Shown piece after piece: positions 13,897 to 20,755 of a stretch of DNA of 20,755 nucleotides; the first letter of the stretch is position 1, and each line of letters begins with the position of its first letter. The DNA is from Singulisphaera sp. GP187 (GTDB lineage Bacteria > Planctomycetota > Phycisphaerae > Phycisphaerales > SM1A02), in the NCBI GenBank assembly GCA_945896765.1, contig CAMDEL010000007.1, positions 1 through 20,755 of the forward strand. The letters run 5' to 3'. The translations under genes were made by a program, and so were the position numbers. The notes under the pieces were generated by a model. It was not told the origin of the DNA, ran no database searches, and saw only the letters and a list, made by a program, of their open reading frames with translations.

Positions 13897-15173
13897 CCTG
13901 TTTTCCCGAGAGGCGGTGCCTTGGCCTTCTTCGCTGGAAGCGGATACTGCGAAACATATTCAGGCTTCAAGAAGAAATAATAAAGCGTGCCTTCGCAGTA
14001 TTGACCGCCAGCGAGAATTTCCGCGGATGGACCAATTCCCATAAAGATATCTGCGCGACCTGGCGCGCGAATCGCTCCGCCAGTGTCTTGGTCAAGCATA
14101 AATCTTTGGAAAGGTTGCTTCGATCCGCTATATGTGCTTGATTGCGTGTCGACAAACATCAACCCACCCGGCGGATAGACACTCTTGTCTGTTGCAACAG
14201 TGACCTTGTCCGTGACCTTCACGCCAAGACTGCCCGCAGGCCATGTTTTCCCGTCATAATTCTGAAAAAACACAAACCGATTGTTCAGGTCGATCATCTT
14301 TTCGACTGTTGCTGGATCTTTTTCATAGAGCCTGCGAATCGCGGTGAGGTTTAATTGATTCGCAGGAATCATTCCCTCCTTCACAAGACTCGCCCCGAGT
14401 CCAACATATTCGCCATCCGTTGCGCCGGCGTATCCAATGAACATGACTTTTCCGCCTGGCAATAAAAGTTTCGCGCTTCCATTGATCTGCACGATGTACG
14501 CATCGAGTGCAGTCGGAAACCATGCAAGTTCTAATCCTTTCAGCATTCCACTGGAATTGATTTCTGCACGATTTGGCCATGGAACGACTTCGCTCTCTGA
14601 AACGCGTCGACCAATTGCTTTGCCAGTGACTGGATCGGTTTCAAGATCCTTTGGTCGTTTATAAACTGGAAATTCAAATCCAGGCACCTTTGTCAAACTC
14701 GCCTTGAATTCTGGCGAAAAATATCCAGTAAAAAGCACGCCGCCTTTTCCGTTCCATCCTTTGGTCTGCCAACAATCAAACATTTGTTTGAAAGCATTGT
14801 CGAATGCAGATTGATCTGCGTTGTCGTTGAGAATCTGACGGAAGGCGATGATGCTCGAAGCTGCTTGATCCCAAGTACAGACATCTGGAAACGGAAACAT
14901 CTGTGGAAAACGAGAACGACTTGATGGACTTTCGTACCACGTCTGATCTTGCGCCAGCGCTTCTTGCAAATATGCGTCGCGTGATTTCCACGCGCCAGAT
15001 AAATCTGGCCACGCTTCGCCTGGTCCCAGTTTTCGCAGCGCACACTCACCAGGAGCGAGCTGATGGGCATAGTCTGCTGTTGGAGTCGGTTCGGGTGGTG
15101 TCTCGCAGCCTTGGAAGGCGAAATTGGCGAGGGCGAGAATAGAAATGCCGATAATGTGTTTGCATCCTTGCAT
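13893..15173 (-). CDS. mltA: MltA-like lytic murein transglycosylase, lipoprotein
   Basis: Cleaves the MurNAc-GlcNAc bond of peptidoglycan, leaving 1,6-anhydro ends; expected to be a lipoprotein of the outer membrane facing the periplasm. The 426-residue product has a signal peptide ending in lipobox AFQGC with lipidated Cys23. It is thus a likely substrate of the LspA encoded in this window. The MltA domain shows KGGVLFTGYFSPEF, PVYKRP, LELAWFPTALDAYIVQINGSAKLLLPGG in pieces, and GYAGATDGEYVGLGASL. The C-terminal 3D domain has DQDTGGAIRAPGRADIF from about 361, whose aspartates form the catalytic centre in E. coli MltA. It is longer than E. coli MltA (about 365). It converges on the permease and diverges from tatA with 91 bp between starts. 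Confidence 0.9.
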   Translation of the reverse strand: MQGCKHIIGISILALANFAFQGCETPPEPTPTADYAHQLAPGECALRKLGPGEAWPDLSGAWKSRDAYLQEALAQDQTWYESPSSRSRFPQMFPFPDVCTWDQAASSIIAFRQILNDNADQSAFDNAFKQMFDCWQTKGWNGKGGVLFTGYFSPEFKASLTKVPGFEFPVYKRPKDLETDPVTGKAIGRRVSESEVVPWPNRAEINSSGMLKGLELAWFPTALDAYIVQINGSAKLLLPGGKVMFIGYAGATDGEYVGLGASLVKEGMIPANQLNLTAIRRLYEKDPATVEKMIDLNNRFVFFQNYDGKTWPAGSLGVKVTDKVTVATDKSVYPPGGLMFVDTQSSTYSGSKQPFQRFMLDQDTGGAIRAPGRADIFMGIGPSAEILAGGQYCEGTLYYFFLKPEYVSQYPLPAKKAKAPPLGKTG

Positions 15174-15251
15174 ATTTTAAGGATACCAAATCTCAAGCGA
15201 TTTCAGTGATTGAATCGAACCAATGTGTATGCTTTGTGTTGGAAAACTATT

Positions 15252-15255
15252 TGGA
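15252..15255 (+). promoter_or_regulatory. Shine-Dalgarno site of tatA
   Basis: GGAG lies nine bases before the ATG at 15265, which favours this start over the in-frame ATGs at 15223 and 15229. Confidence 0.55.
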
Positions 15256-15264
15256 GCAAACTCT

Positions 15265-15606
15265 ATGACACTACTTCACACCGACATTCTCGCCTTGACT
15301 CTCGCTTGGGGTTTTTCTGGTTGGGAACTTGGCATCCTGCTTGTCCTAGGACTTCTCATTTTCGGGCGACGATTGCCAGAACTTGGTCGCTCAGTCGGCA
15401 AGACAATCGTTGAATTCAAGAAGGGCCTTGCTGGTATCGAGTCCGATGTGAATAGTTCTTCAAACACACCTACGCCTGGCAACTCGTCGAATTCGAATGG
15501 GAACGCAGCGCTCCCGTCTAATCCGCAGTCGAATGCTGGCAACACGCAGTCCCAAGACGGATCGAATCCATACTCTCAAAGTCAAACTCGGCCGCCACAG
15601 GTTTAA
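15265..15606 (+). CDS. tatA: TatA/E-type twin-arginine translocase subunit
   Basis: Small membrane protein of the Tat pathway, which exports folded proteins. The 113-residue product has a short N-terminus, a membrane helix at about 17-33 (GWELGILLVLGLLIFG), the hallmark Phe33-Gly34 hinge, and an amphipathic helix RRLPELGRSVGKTIVEFKKG. It ends in a long Asn/Ser/Gln/Pro-rich, presumably disordered tail (about 60-113). TatA and TatE cannot be separated from sequence alone, and TatB is less likely given the short conserved FGRRLPELG pattern. The start at 15265 is set by the GGAG site. No tatB or tatC is adjacent, as is common in genomes with scattered tat genes. The stop codon sits in the first unit of a 13-bp tandem repeat. 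Confidence 0.9.
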   Translation: MTLLHTDILALTLAWGFSGWELGILLVLGLLIFGRRLPELGRSVGKTIVEFKKGLAGIESDVNSSSNTPTPGNSSNSNGNAALPSNPQSNAGNTQSQDGSNPYSQSQTRPPQV

Positions 15607-15654
15607 GTTGTTGGCTTAAGTTGTTGGCTTGAGTTGTTGGCCTGAGTTTTTGGG
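15603..15654. repeat. 13-bp tandem repeat at the tatA stop
   Basis: TTAAGTTGTTGGC at 15603-15615 and 15616-15628, one-base variant at 15629-15641, and a more diverged unit at 15642-15654. The tatA TAA falls inside the first unit, so copy number changes would not alter the protein. Confidence 0.85.
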
Positions 15655-15801
15655 TGAGGGCATGTGAGTGCAGGCTTGGTCAGTTTGGGCCATACCCTGA
15701 ACACAGAAGAGAATTCTCCCCCAAAATTCTCCAAAGAAAAATAGGCTCTTTTTTTAAGTCTTCATTGGCGGACTCATATTGTGCATCTTGTGCAGATGAC
15801 G

Positions 15802-15823
15802 CAGGCGGCGTCGCCTGTCTTTT
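15802..15823 (+). terminator. Possible hairpin terminator or leader element upstream of the secreted-protein pair
   Basis: CAGGCG-GCGT-CGCCTG forms a 6-bp stem with a 4-base loop followed by TCTTTT. It lies 32 bases before the next start codon, so it may end tatA transcription or act as an attenuator for the downstream genes. A second weak hairpin (GAGAATT/AATTCTC, 15709-15731) and a run of seven T (15749-15755) lie between tatA and this site. I see no gene in 15655-15855. Confidence 0.35.
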
Positions 15824-15843
15824 GCACGAAAATCCGCAAGGAA

Positions 15844-15850
15844 AAGGAGG
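15844..15850 (+). promoter_or_regulatory. Shine-Dalgarno site of the 333-residue secreted protein
   Basis: AAGGAGG, a near-perfect anti-16S match, five bases before the ATG at 15856. It rules out the earlier ATG at 15781 and argues against the later one at 15934. Confidence 0.85.
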
Positions 15851-15855
15851 CTTCT

Positions 15856-16857
15856 ATGAATCGCAGTGAAAATCGAAATGCTTCTGGTCTTCAGGCTTCT
15901 AGTCTTCAGGCTTCTGGTCTTCAAGTTGCTGGCATGCACGCTTGGCGTGATGCAGCGCTCGCCGTCGCGGCGTCATGCGCCATACTTCAATCCGCCAGCG
16001 CATCGCCCCGGTTGACCGATCATCCACCCGAAGGCCCACCGCCCTGCCCAAACATTGAGCAACTCTGTGGCGATCCGGATGAAAAACCAGAAGATCCCAT
16101 TCAGCAAATTTGTCAATGTGGCCCAGGCGAATGGGTCCGAGTGAATCGAACTCCACTTATGAATCCACCTGCTCCGATGCAGGGTGGTTGGGCAGGATCT
16201 GAAAATTTCGTTGGGTGGCGTACCAGTTATCACATTGCCGCCTCAGAAAGTTCGGCAACTGCTTGCATTTCAATTTCTGGTTCCAGTTCCTTCTGGCATG
16301 CCGGTAGCCGAACTGGAACAAGACTTGCACAATTCATAGGCGGTTGGAGGGAAACTTGGCACGGGACATTTCCAGCCTGCACACGTTCAGTTCTGCTTTC
16401 TGCGGTTGGAAGTGGCGGTCTTGGAATCGGTGACAGTTGTGCAGCAAGATTGGGATGCAGTGCATCTTCAACGGCCACAGCAGCGGGAGTGGCGATGAGC
16501 CGTGGGAAAGCCTATGCATCACTTTCAAACCTTGAAATCCGCGGAACGGTCACATATGACAATATCACCCATCTCTCGAAGATTGACGGCAACTTCGGCG
16601 CCGATGTTGCACTTGCAAGTTCACACGTCAGTGGCTCGATCTCATCCCAATCAAGTTGGACGGTGAACGGTCAAGGGTCGGCAACTGGAGCGCTGACTTT
16701 CGTAGTCTTGCCAGATCGAACGTATTGCGCTCTGACAAATCTGCCAATCGCAGCGAATTGGGCTGGAACTGTTGTCACTACGACTGCCGTTACAGTCGAT
16801 GAAAATGGATCGGCGTCAGGCTCGGCAGAGGCAGCTCTCACGCTGTTGATCCATTGA
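15856..16857 (+). CDS. Secreted protein of unknown function, 333 residues
   Basis: I do not recognise this family. From ATG 15856, supported by AAGGAGG, the product has an unusually long N-region. It includes a five-residue repeat (SGLQA type, about 10-24) encoded by a 15-bp tandem repeat. A hydrophobic core AALAVAASCAIL follows, with a likely cleavage after SASA near residue 49, so export by Sec is expected. Just after it lies a Pro/Cys-rich segment with Cys64, Cys71, Cys86 and Cys88. The rest is Ser/Thr/Gly-rich with many short hydrophobic alternations, which suggests a beta-rich exported domain. The TGA stop overlaps the TTG start of the next gene (TTGA), so the two are probably made together. 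There is no twin-arginine motif despite the tatA neighbour. A start at 15934 would give a more standard signal peptide but has no ribosome site. Confidence 0.75.
   Translation: MNRSENRNASGLQASSLQASGLQVAGMHAWRDAALAVAASCAILQSASASPRLTDHPPEGPPPCPNIEQLCGDPDEKPEDPIQQICQCGPGEWVRVNRTPLMNPPAPMQGGWAGSENFVGWRTSYHIAASESSATACISISGSSSFWHAGSRTGTRLAQFIGGWRETWHGTFPACTRSVLLSAVGSGGLGIGDSCAARLGCSASSTATAAGVAMSRGKAYASLSNLEIRGTVTYDNITHLSKIDGNFGADVALASSHVSGSISSQSSWTVNGQGSATGALTFVVLPDRTYCALTNLPIAANWAGTVVTTTAVTVDENGSASGSAEAALTLLIH
15880..15924 (+). repeat. 15-bp in-frame tandem repeat in a signal-peptide N-region
   Basis: Three units of GCTTCTGGTCTTCAG type at 15880-15894, 15895-15909 (one change) and 15910-15924 (one change). 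The period is a multiple of three, so length changes stay in frame. Confidence 0.85.
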
Positions 16858-18782
16858 ACGAGACAAAAATTTTTAAGCAACTCGGGATTTATGCCGCGTG
16901 CGTCGCCTGCGTGGGGCAGGCCGCGTCGGCGCGCGCGTCGGAGCAAGTGGCTTCGACTCAAGTGGCTTCGGGAGAGGGAGTGCCGACAGATTCGCGCACT
17001 CCCCTCCACGGAGCATTCAGAGATGTCATAAAAAATATGCAAGCAAACTTCGCGCAAGAGGATCATGCAATGTTGGTTGGGCGCAAACTTTCTGTCGATT
17101 GGTCTCTTGCTCCAGCACTGCTCATCAACGACATCATGCGAGGCGAGCCACCATCGCATTGGATGGCACTTCTCGATGATGCGTATGGGCGATCAACCTC
17201 ATTGACACGCGACGCGGAGAACACTCCGCAGAAAATCCTTGATGGGTGCGCTCTGATAGAGCGTCAGAACAAATCAATTCGATTTTCGTATCTCGCGCAA
17301 AGGCTCTTTGCCGCCGGATCCGAAGTCCCCGCTGCGATTGAATGGGAATGTGATGTTCGTGCATCGGAAACAAAAATGCTCACTGCGTGGTACGAACCAA
17401 ATCTCGCGCAGCGCGGAGTGGATTTCCCAATGCCGCCCGACCGAACACTTCTCAGTTGGAACAATGAATTGATGCGCCTTCGAGTCATCCAAGAATCTGC
17501 TGACTGGTCAATGAAGTGGCCAGCGCAAGAGCCCATCTTCGACCATGTTGGAGATGCGTACGACTTGTTCGACACTCTGCGTGCATGGCATTGGGCTCGA
17601 CGCGATGGGCCAATCATGCCAGACAATGCAACACTTCTTGCGGGAGCTACCGAGCGTTCGACCCCGCGCATCATTCATTGGTCTGGCACGAATGACAGCG
17701 AGTGGATTCTCTCCATCACACTTCGCCCATGCGCTGCGATTCGGCGCGCTGGATTCATAGTGAAAGCGGATGGAGTCGATGGGAAAACTTTACCGATTGG
17801 GCGTCCAGTGGTCATCGTGCCAATCGTCGCCGCCGACACAGTCGTGACGATCTCTTTCGAAGCGTCTCAAGAAGAACGATTGGGAATTCCAAGTGGAACT
17901 TTTCTTCCTAGAAAAATTGCGCTTGTCATCAACAAACAAGAAGTCGCACACGCGTTGTTGCATTCGTTTGTCCAAGACTCCGACGAAGTACCTTCAAACA
18001 TTGAATCGCAATCCACGCAGTCATTCTGGGTCGACGCAATCACGCGAATTCGTCAAGCACAAGATTCATCTTCTTCAGCCACAGTTTCCGCCAGCGAATT
18101 CGATGAAAAAGATTTAGCAATTGAATCGACAACAGACTCCGGCAAATCGTTGCTTCGCGCTCGACTCGCTGCGAATGCTTGGACCTTTGCAATGCGCGCT
18201 GACATTGCAAATCTGATGTCGACAATCAATCGTGCGCAAGACCTTCGCAGAAAAGATGCGCTTGGAAATCATGATCTTCCTGCACTTGAAACCTTCGCAG
18301 AATCACTCACCTTAGGCCACGCGCCCGTTTCTGCAATACACGCAATCCGAGTGCGCCACGCGCTTGCAGCGGCAGATTTGCCCAGCGATGCATTCGTTCC
18401 CGCGTGTTTGGCGGCGACTGGCACGGGTCGATTTTGGGCCGCTCTTGATATTGCCAACGCAGCACTTTCTCGCACGGTTGTCGGATCAGTCGACGAAACG
18501 ATTTGGAAATCTGCCTGCACCCAACTCAAAGTGTGGTGCGCGGATCCACTTTCACACACGATCTTCGGCGCCGACCCTGGAGTGCTCATGCTCTCGCAAC
18601 AAATTGCATCTGAGCAAACACCTTTATCTCCCGACACCAACTTGGATGCTTCAGCGATCTCAGAACCTCCAATAAAAACAATTGAAGGAAAGTCCTCGGG
18701 AGATGCATTTCACAAACTACAGAAAATTCTTGCGCCACTTACGCAAAGCGCTCCCAGCGATTCTGCAGCAATTTATTCTTGA
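16854..18782 (+). CDS. Secreted protein of unknown function, 642 residues
   Basis: I do not recognise a family. The frame starts at TTG 16854, overlapping the stop of the preceding gene, and gives at once a good signal peptide: NETKIFK, hydrophobic GIYAACVACVG, and likely cleavage after ARA near residue 28. A duplicated segment (QVAS-TQVAS, from a 12-bp repeat at 16944 and 16959) follows. The body is Trp-rich around 170-290 (WSLAPALL, WALLDDAYG-type, WNNELM, WHWARRDGP). It then has a beta-like stretch (295-370) and a helical C-terminal half rich in Ala and Arg, reminiscent of helical repeats, though none is clear. No lipobox, membrane anchor or catalytic signature is visible. Its end overlaps the convergent cytochrome gene by 10 bp. 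The pairing with the 333-residue secreted protein suggests a joint role outside the cytoplasm. Confidence 0.72.
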   Translation: MNETKIFKQLGIYAACVACVGQAASARASEQVASTQVASGEGVPTDSRTPLHGAFRDVIKNMQANFAQEDHAMLVGRKLSVDWSLAPALLINDIMRGEPPSHWMALLDDAYGRSTSLTRDAENTPQKILDGCALIERQNKSIRFSYLAQRLFAAGSEVPAAIEWECDVRASETKMLTAWYEPNLAQRGVDFPMPPDRTLLSWNNELMRLRVIQESADWSMKWPAQEPIFDHVGDAYDLFDTLRAWHWARRDGPIMPDNATLLAGATERSTPRIIHWSGTNDSEWILSITLRPCAAIRRAGFIVKADGVDGKTLPIGRPVVIVPIVAADTVVTISFEASQEERLGIPSGTFLPRKIALVINKQEVAHALLHSFVQDSDEVPSNIESQSTQSFWVDAITRIRQAQDSSSSATVSASEFDEKDLAIESTTDSGKSLLRARLAANAWTFAMRADIANLMSTINRAQDLRRKDALGNHDLPALETFAESLTLGHAPVSAIHAIRVRHALAAADLPSDAFVPACLAATGTGRFWAALDIANAALSRTVVGSVDETIWKSACTQLKVWCADPLSHTIFGADPGVLMLSQQIASEQTPLSPDTNLDASAISEPPIKTIEGKSSGDAFHKLQKILAPLTQSAPSDSAAIYS

Positions 18783-20257
18783 CCGTCGATCAACTGCACA
18801 TCAGGTCGAGCAAGCCGAAATTGCTTTGCTCCATCTGGCGTTGTTTGACTCGACCATATATAGAGTCGCCGAAGCGACTTCAATTTCGTCAAAGATGCCA
18901 ACCCTGCGTCTGTCAATTTCGTCGCAACAAAGTTGATCGATTCCAACTTCTGCATTCCCGCCAAGCGTTCCGCAACTTGATCGCCCGCTTGCGTGTGATC
19001 GATTCGAATAACCCGCAAAGATTGGAACTGCACGAGGATTGAACCAACCAAATCTGAAATCGTGCTGTTGGCAAGATTCAGCACAACCAGAAAATCCGCC
19101 AAAGAAACCAACTTCTCCACCTGCGCATCGCCAATCGGCGGCGCAGCGAGACTGGCATTCGCCTCATAATTTGAACTGCCTTGAGCAAGCGGTTGCACAG
19201 TCACTCCAAACTGCGCCATCACCGGAGTCTGCGCTTGAATGCGAGCCAATTCATCTGCAGTCAACGATCGCTCTGGCAACGACCAACGATTGTCAGAGAT
19301 CGCACCAGGCGAAATCCCATTTCCTGGAGATGCACCTTGAACAATCCATTCGCGAATGAGCGCGATGTCTGCAGAAGAAACCCGATTGCCCGTTGGTGGC
19401 ATCGCAGAGTCGTCGCTCTCTGGCAATTCGATATTTGACAACAGTAAACTCGCCGAAGGATCGCCGGGCTTCACCGCCCACTCGCCCTTTCGCTCGGTCG
19501 TCATCCATTTCCAATCATCAAGGTGAACGCCACCTTTATGCTTTCCGTTGCCGTGGCATTCATAACAATTCGCAGTCAAGATCGGCACGATTTGCTTGGT
19601 GAAATCAACAGACGACTTTCCTCCAGCGCCCAGAACTACTGGTGCGGGCGATACTGGTGCGGGAACTGCTGTTTCCGAAACGGCAGTTGCTGAAACGGCA
19701 GCTGCAACCTGAGGCGGCTCCACAATTCCTAATTGCGCTTTCGCAGCATTCGCAGCTGAATCTCTTTGCGACTTTTCGGTTTGGTCGATCGCAGCCCACA
19801 ACGCATCGGTGATGTAACCATCGCCATAAACCATCGAGCCACCAAGATGACCAGTAAAACCCAAAGCTCCAGCAGTTGCCAGCAAAACCATTCGCCACGC
19901 TCCAGACAAACTGGTCTTCGGTCGAGCACGAATGATCGACCCACTGATCGCAAGAGTCATCAAGAGAACTGCAGCAGCAATCCCAATCCAACGATGAAGA
20001 AAAAGATTCAGCGAGAGTCCCCGATTCAGGAATTCCGCATTAAACCACCCACTCGTCGCTGTCACCACAGCAACAATTGCTGCGAACCACACCGCAGTCA
20101 ACGCGAATGAAGAAGGTCCTGGATCACGACGCACTGCACCCCATAATTCAACAATCGCAGCGACAATGCCGAGCGCAATTGGAAAGTGAAGTACCGCAGG
20201 ATGCAATGTTGCGACGAATGTCAACCACGCATCAAGAGAAGAAACAGCAAGGATCAT
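18773..20257 (-). CDS. Planctomycete-type membrane cytochrome: DUF2231-like domain, CxxCH domain and leucine-rich tail
   Basis: A 494-residue fusion. Residues 10-140 form about four membrane helices with LHPAVLHFPIALG (His19, His24) and further histidines at 88 and 137, the DUF2231-like pattern. An Ala/Val/Pro linker (about 165-212) follows. Next is a planctomycete-style cytochrome c domain: DFTKQIVPILTANCYECHG with heme site Cys231-Cys234-His235, and SAMPPTG with Met286 as a likely axial ligand. From about 380 to 480 are leucine-rich repeat-like units (LVSLADFLVVLNLANSTISDL in part, and LTDAGLASLTKLKSLRRLYI in part). A role in periplasmic electron transfer or binding at the membrane is inferred. 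ATG 20257 has no clear ribosome site. It lies 33 bp after dinB on the same strand. Confidence 0.85.
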   Translation of the reverse strand: MILAVSSLDAWLTFVATLHPAVLHFPIALGIVAAIVELWGAVRRDPGPSSFALTAVWFAAIVAVVTATSGWFNAEFLNRGLSLNLFLHRWIGIAAAVLLMTLAISGSIIRARPKTSLSGAWRMVLLATAGALGFTGHLGGSMVYGDGYITDALWAAIDQTEKSQRDSAANAAKAQLGIVEPPQVAAAVSATAVSETAVPAPVSPAPVVLGAGGKSSVDFTKQIVPILTANCYECHGNGKHKGGVHLDDWKWMTTERKGEWAVKPGDPSASLLLSNIELPESDDSAMPPTGNRVSSADIALIREWIVQGASPGNGISPGAISDNRWSLPERSLTADELARIQAQTPVMAQFGVTVQPLAQGSSNYEANASLAAPPIGDAQVEKLVSLADFLVVLNLANSTISDLVGSILVQFQSLRVIRIDHTQAGDQVAERLAGMQKLESINFVATKLTDAGLASLTKLKSLRRLYIWSSQTTPDGAKQFRLARPDVQLIDGQE

Positions 20258-20290
20258 GCATTAGAGGATAGCGAAGTCGCCCGCATTCGA

Positions 20291-20755
20291 TCACTCGTCG
20301 GTTCGCACAATTGCAGCGGCTCGATTGACTGCCTCGACACCAAATTTGGCGCGGATCGCATCCGCCGCGCCATCAAGTCGCCGCTGCCGATCCATCACCG
20401 GATCCGGGAAGAGTTCAGCGATATGAGTCTGCGCTTCAAGACCGCCAAGACTGACGCCGATCAAGCGCAGAGGTTGCGCTTCTTTCGAAGCCCATTGATC
20501 AAACAATTCACGTGCGCTCGACCAGAATTCCAGTCCAATATCCGTCGCTACAGAAAAAGTTGCTCGTCTTGTCACAGTCTGAAAATCTGAAAATCGCAAC
20601 TTCAATGTGACGGTGCGCGCAGCAAGCCCCTGCCGCCGAAGTCTTCTCGCAACGCTTTCAGTCTGACCAAGCAACACCTGCCGAAGTCGATCGATATCGA
20701 GCGTGTCCTTCTCGAATGTTTCCTCTTGACCAATACTTTTGGGCGCTCGCTCTGG
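20291..20755 (-). CDS. dinB: DNA polymerase IV (Y family), C-terminal part; 5' end off the window
   Basis: Error-prone translesion polymerase. Only the last 155 codons are in the window; the frame is open to the right edge. The visible part begins KSIGQEETFEKD, the linker/little-finger signature of DinB, then RRLRRQGLAARTVTLKLRFSDFQTVTR in pieces, and PLRLIGVSLGGL. It ends with RRLDGAADAIRAKFG near the C-terminus. Where many DinB proteins carry the beta-clamp motif QLxLF, this one reads AELF, so clamp binding may be weakened or use another contact. It lies upstream of, and on the same strand as, the cytochrome gene (33 bp gap). Confidence 0.93.
   Translation of the reverse strand, partial: PERAPKSIGQEETFEKDTLDIDRLRQVLLGQTESVARRLRRQGLAARTVTLKLRFSDFQTVTRRATFSVATDIGLEFWSSARELFDQWASKEAQPLRLIGVSLGGLEAQTHIAELFPDPVMDRQRRLDGAADAIRAKFGVEAVNRAAAIVRTDE

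Noticed and set aside
15223..15606. Tat dependence of the downstream secreted proteins
   Set aside because: Neither signal peptide has a twin-arginine motif, so neighbourhood with tatA is not evidence of Tat export.
15781..15850. Cyclic-di-GMP (GEMM) or other known riboswitch in the leader
   Set aside because: The GC hairpin is present, but the conserved GEMM core bases are not. I recognise no other riboswitch class.
15781..15855. Earlier start at 15781 for the secreted protein
   Set aside because: It would place the strong AAGGAGG site inside the gene and put a charged non-signal segment in front of the signal peptide.

Overview
The window reads as a compact piece of chromosome from a Gram-negative-type bacterium, most likely a planctomycete (Phycisphaerae-like). 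The best taxonomic clue is the gene at 18773-20257: a DUF2231-type membrane domain, a planctomycete-style CxxCH cytochrome domain and a leucine-rich tail in one protein. A TraR/DksA-like protein with a degraded zinc finger next to lspA points the same way. The assignment is inference from gene content. Base composition looks moderate and even across the window, with no obviously foreign island.

Layout. (1) 1-6491, minus strand: an arn (pmr) operon in the order arnB-arnC-arnA-arnD-arnT, with arnT running off the left edge. Together these genes make UDP-L-Ara4FN, load it on undecaprenyl phosphate, deformylate it and transfer L-Ara4N to lipid A. Neighbouring genes overlap or sit at most 16 bp apart. 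(2) 6492-6916: a gene-free stretch packed with short tandem repeats, a 62-bp perfect duplication and a chain of small hairpins. (3) 6917-7362: tRNA-Pro(GGG) and tRNA-Ser(GGA), both minus, flanking a possible small zinc-ribbon gene on the plus strand. (4) 7381-8154: truB, overlapping tail-to-tail with (5) 8107-9740, minus: a dksA-like gene followed by lspA, behind a good sigma70-type promoter and a leader holding two identical palindromes. (6) accA (minus) and proC (plus), divergent across 35 bp. (7) proC runs straight into an ABC-2 exporter (ATPase plus permease), each junction a 4-bp start/stop overlap. (8) mltA (minus) converges on the permease and diverges from tatA (plus). (9) 15856-18782: two translationally coupled genes for secreted proteins that I do not recognise. 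(10) Minus strand: the cytochrome/LRR gene and, at the right edge, the 3' part of dinB (DNA polymerase IV).

A theme is the cell envelope: lipid A modification (arn), fatty-acid supply (accA), lipoprotein maturation (lspA), murein turnover (mltA), Tat export (tatA), an ABC-2 exporter, two secreted unknowns and a membrane cytochrome. Real starts were chosen by family alignment, Shine-Dalgarno sites and overlaps. Several long open frames begin well upstream of the true gene (arnA, arnB, arnD, the permease, tatA, the secreted 333-residue protein).
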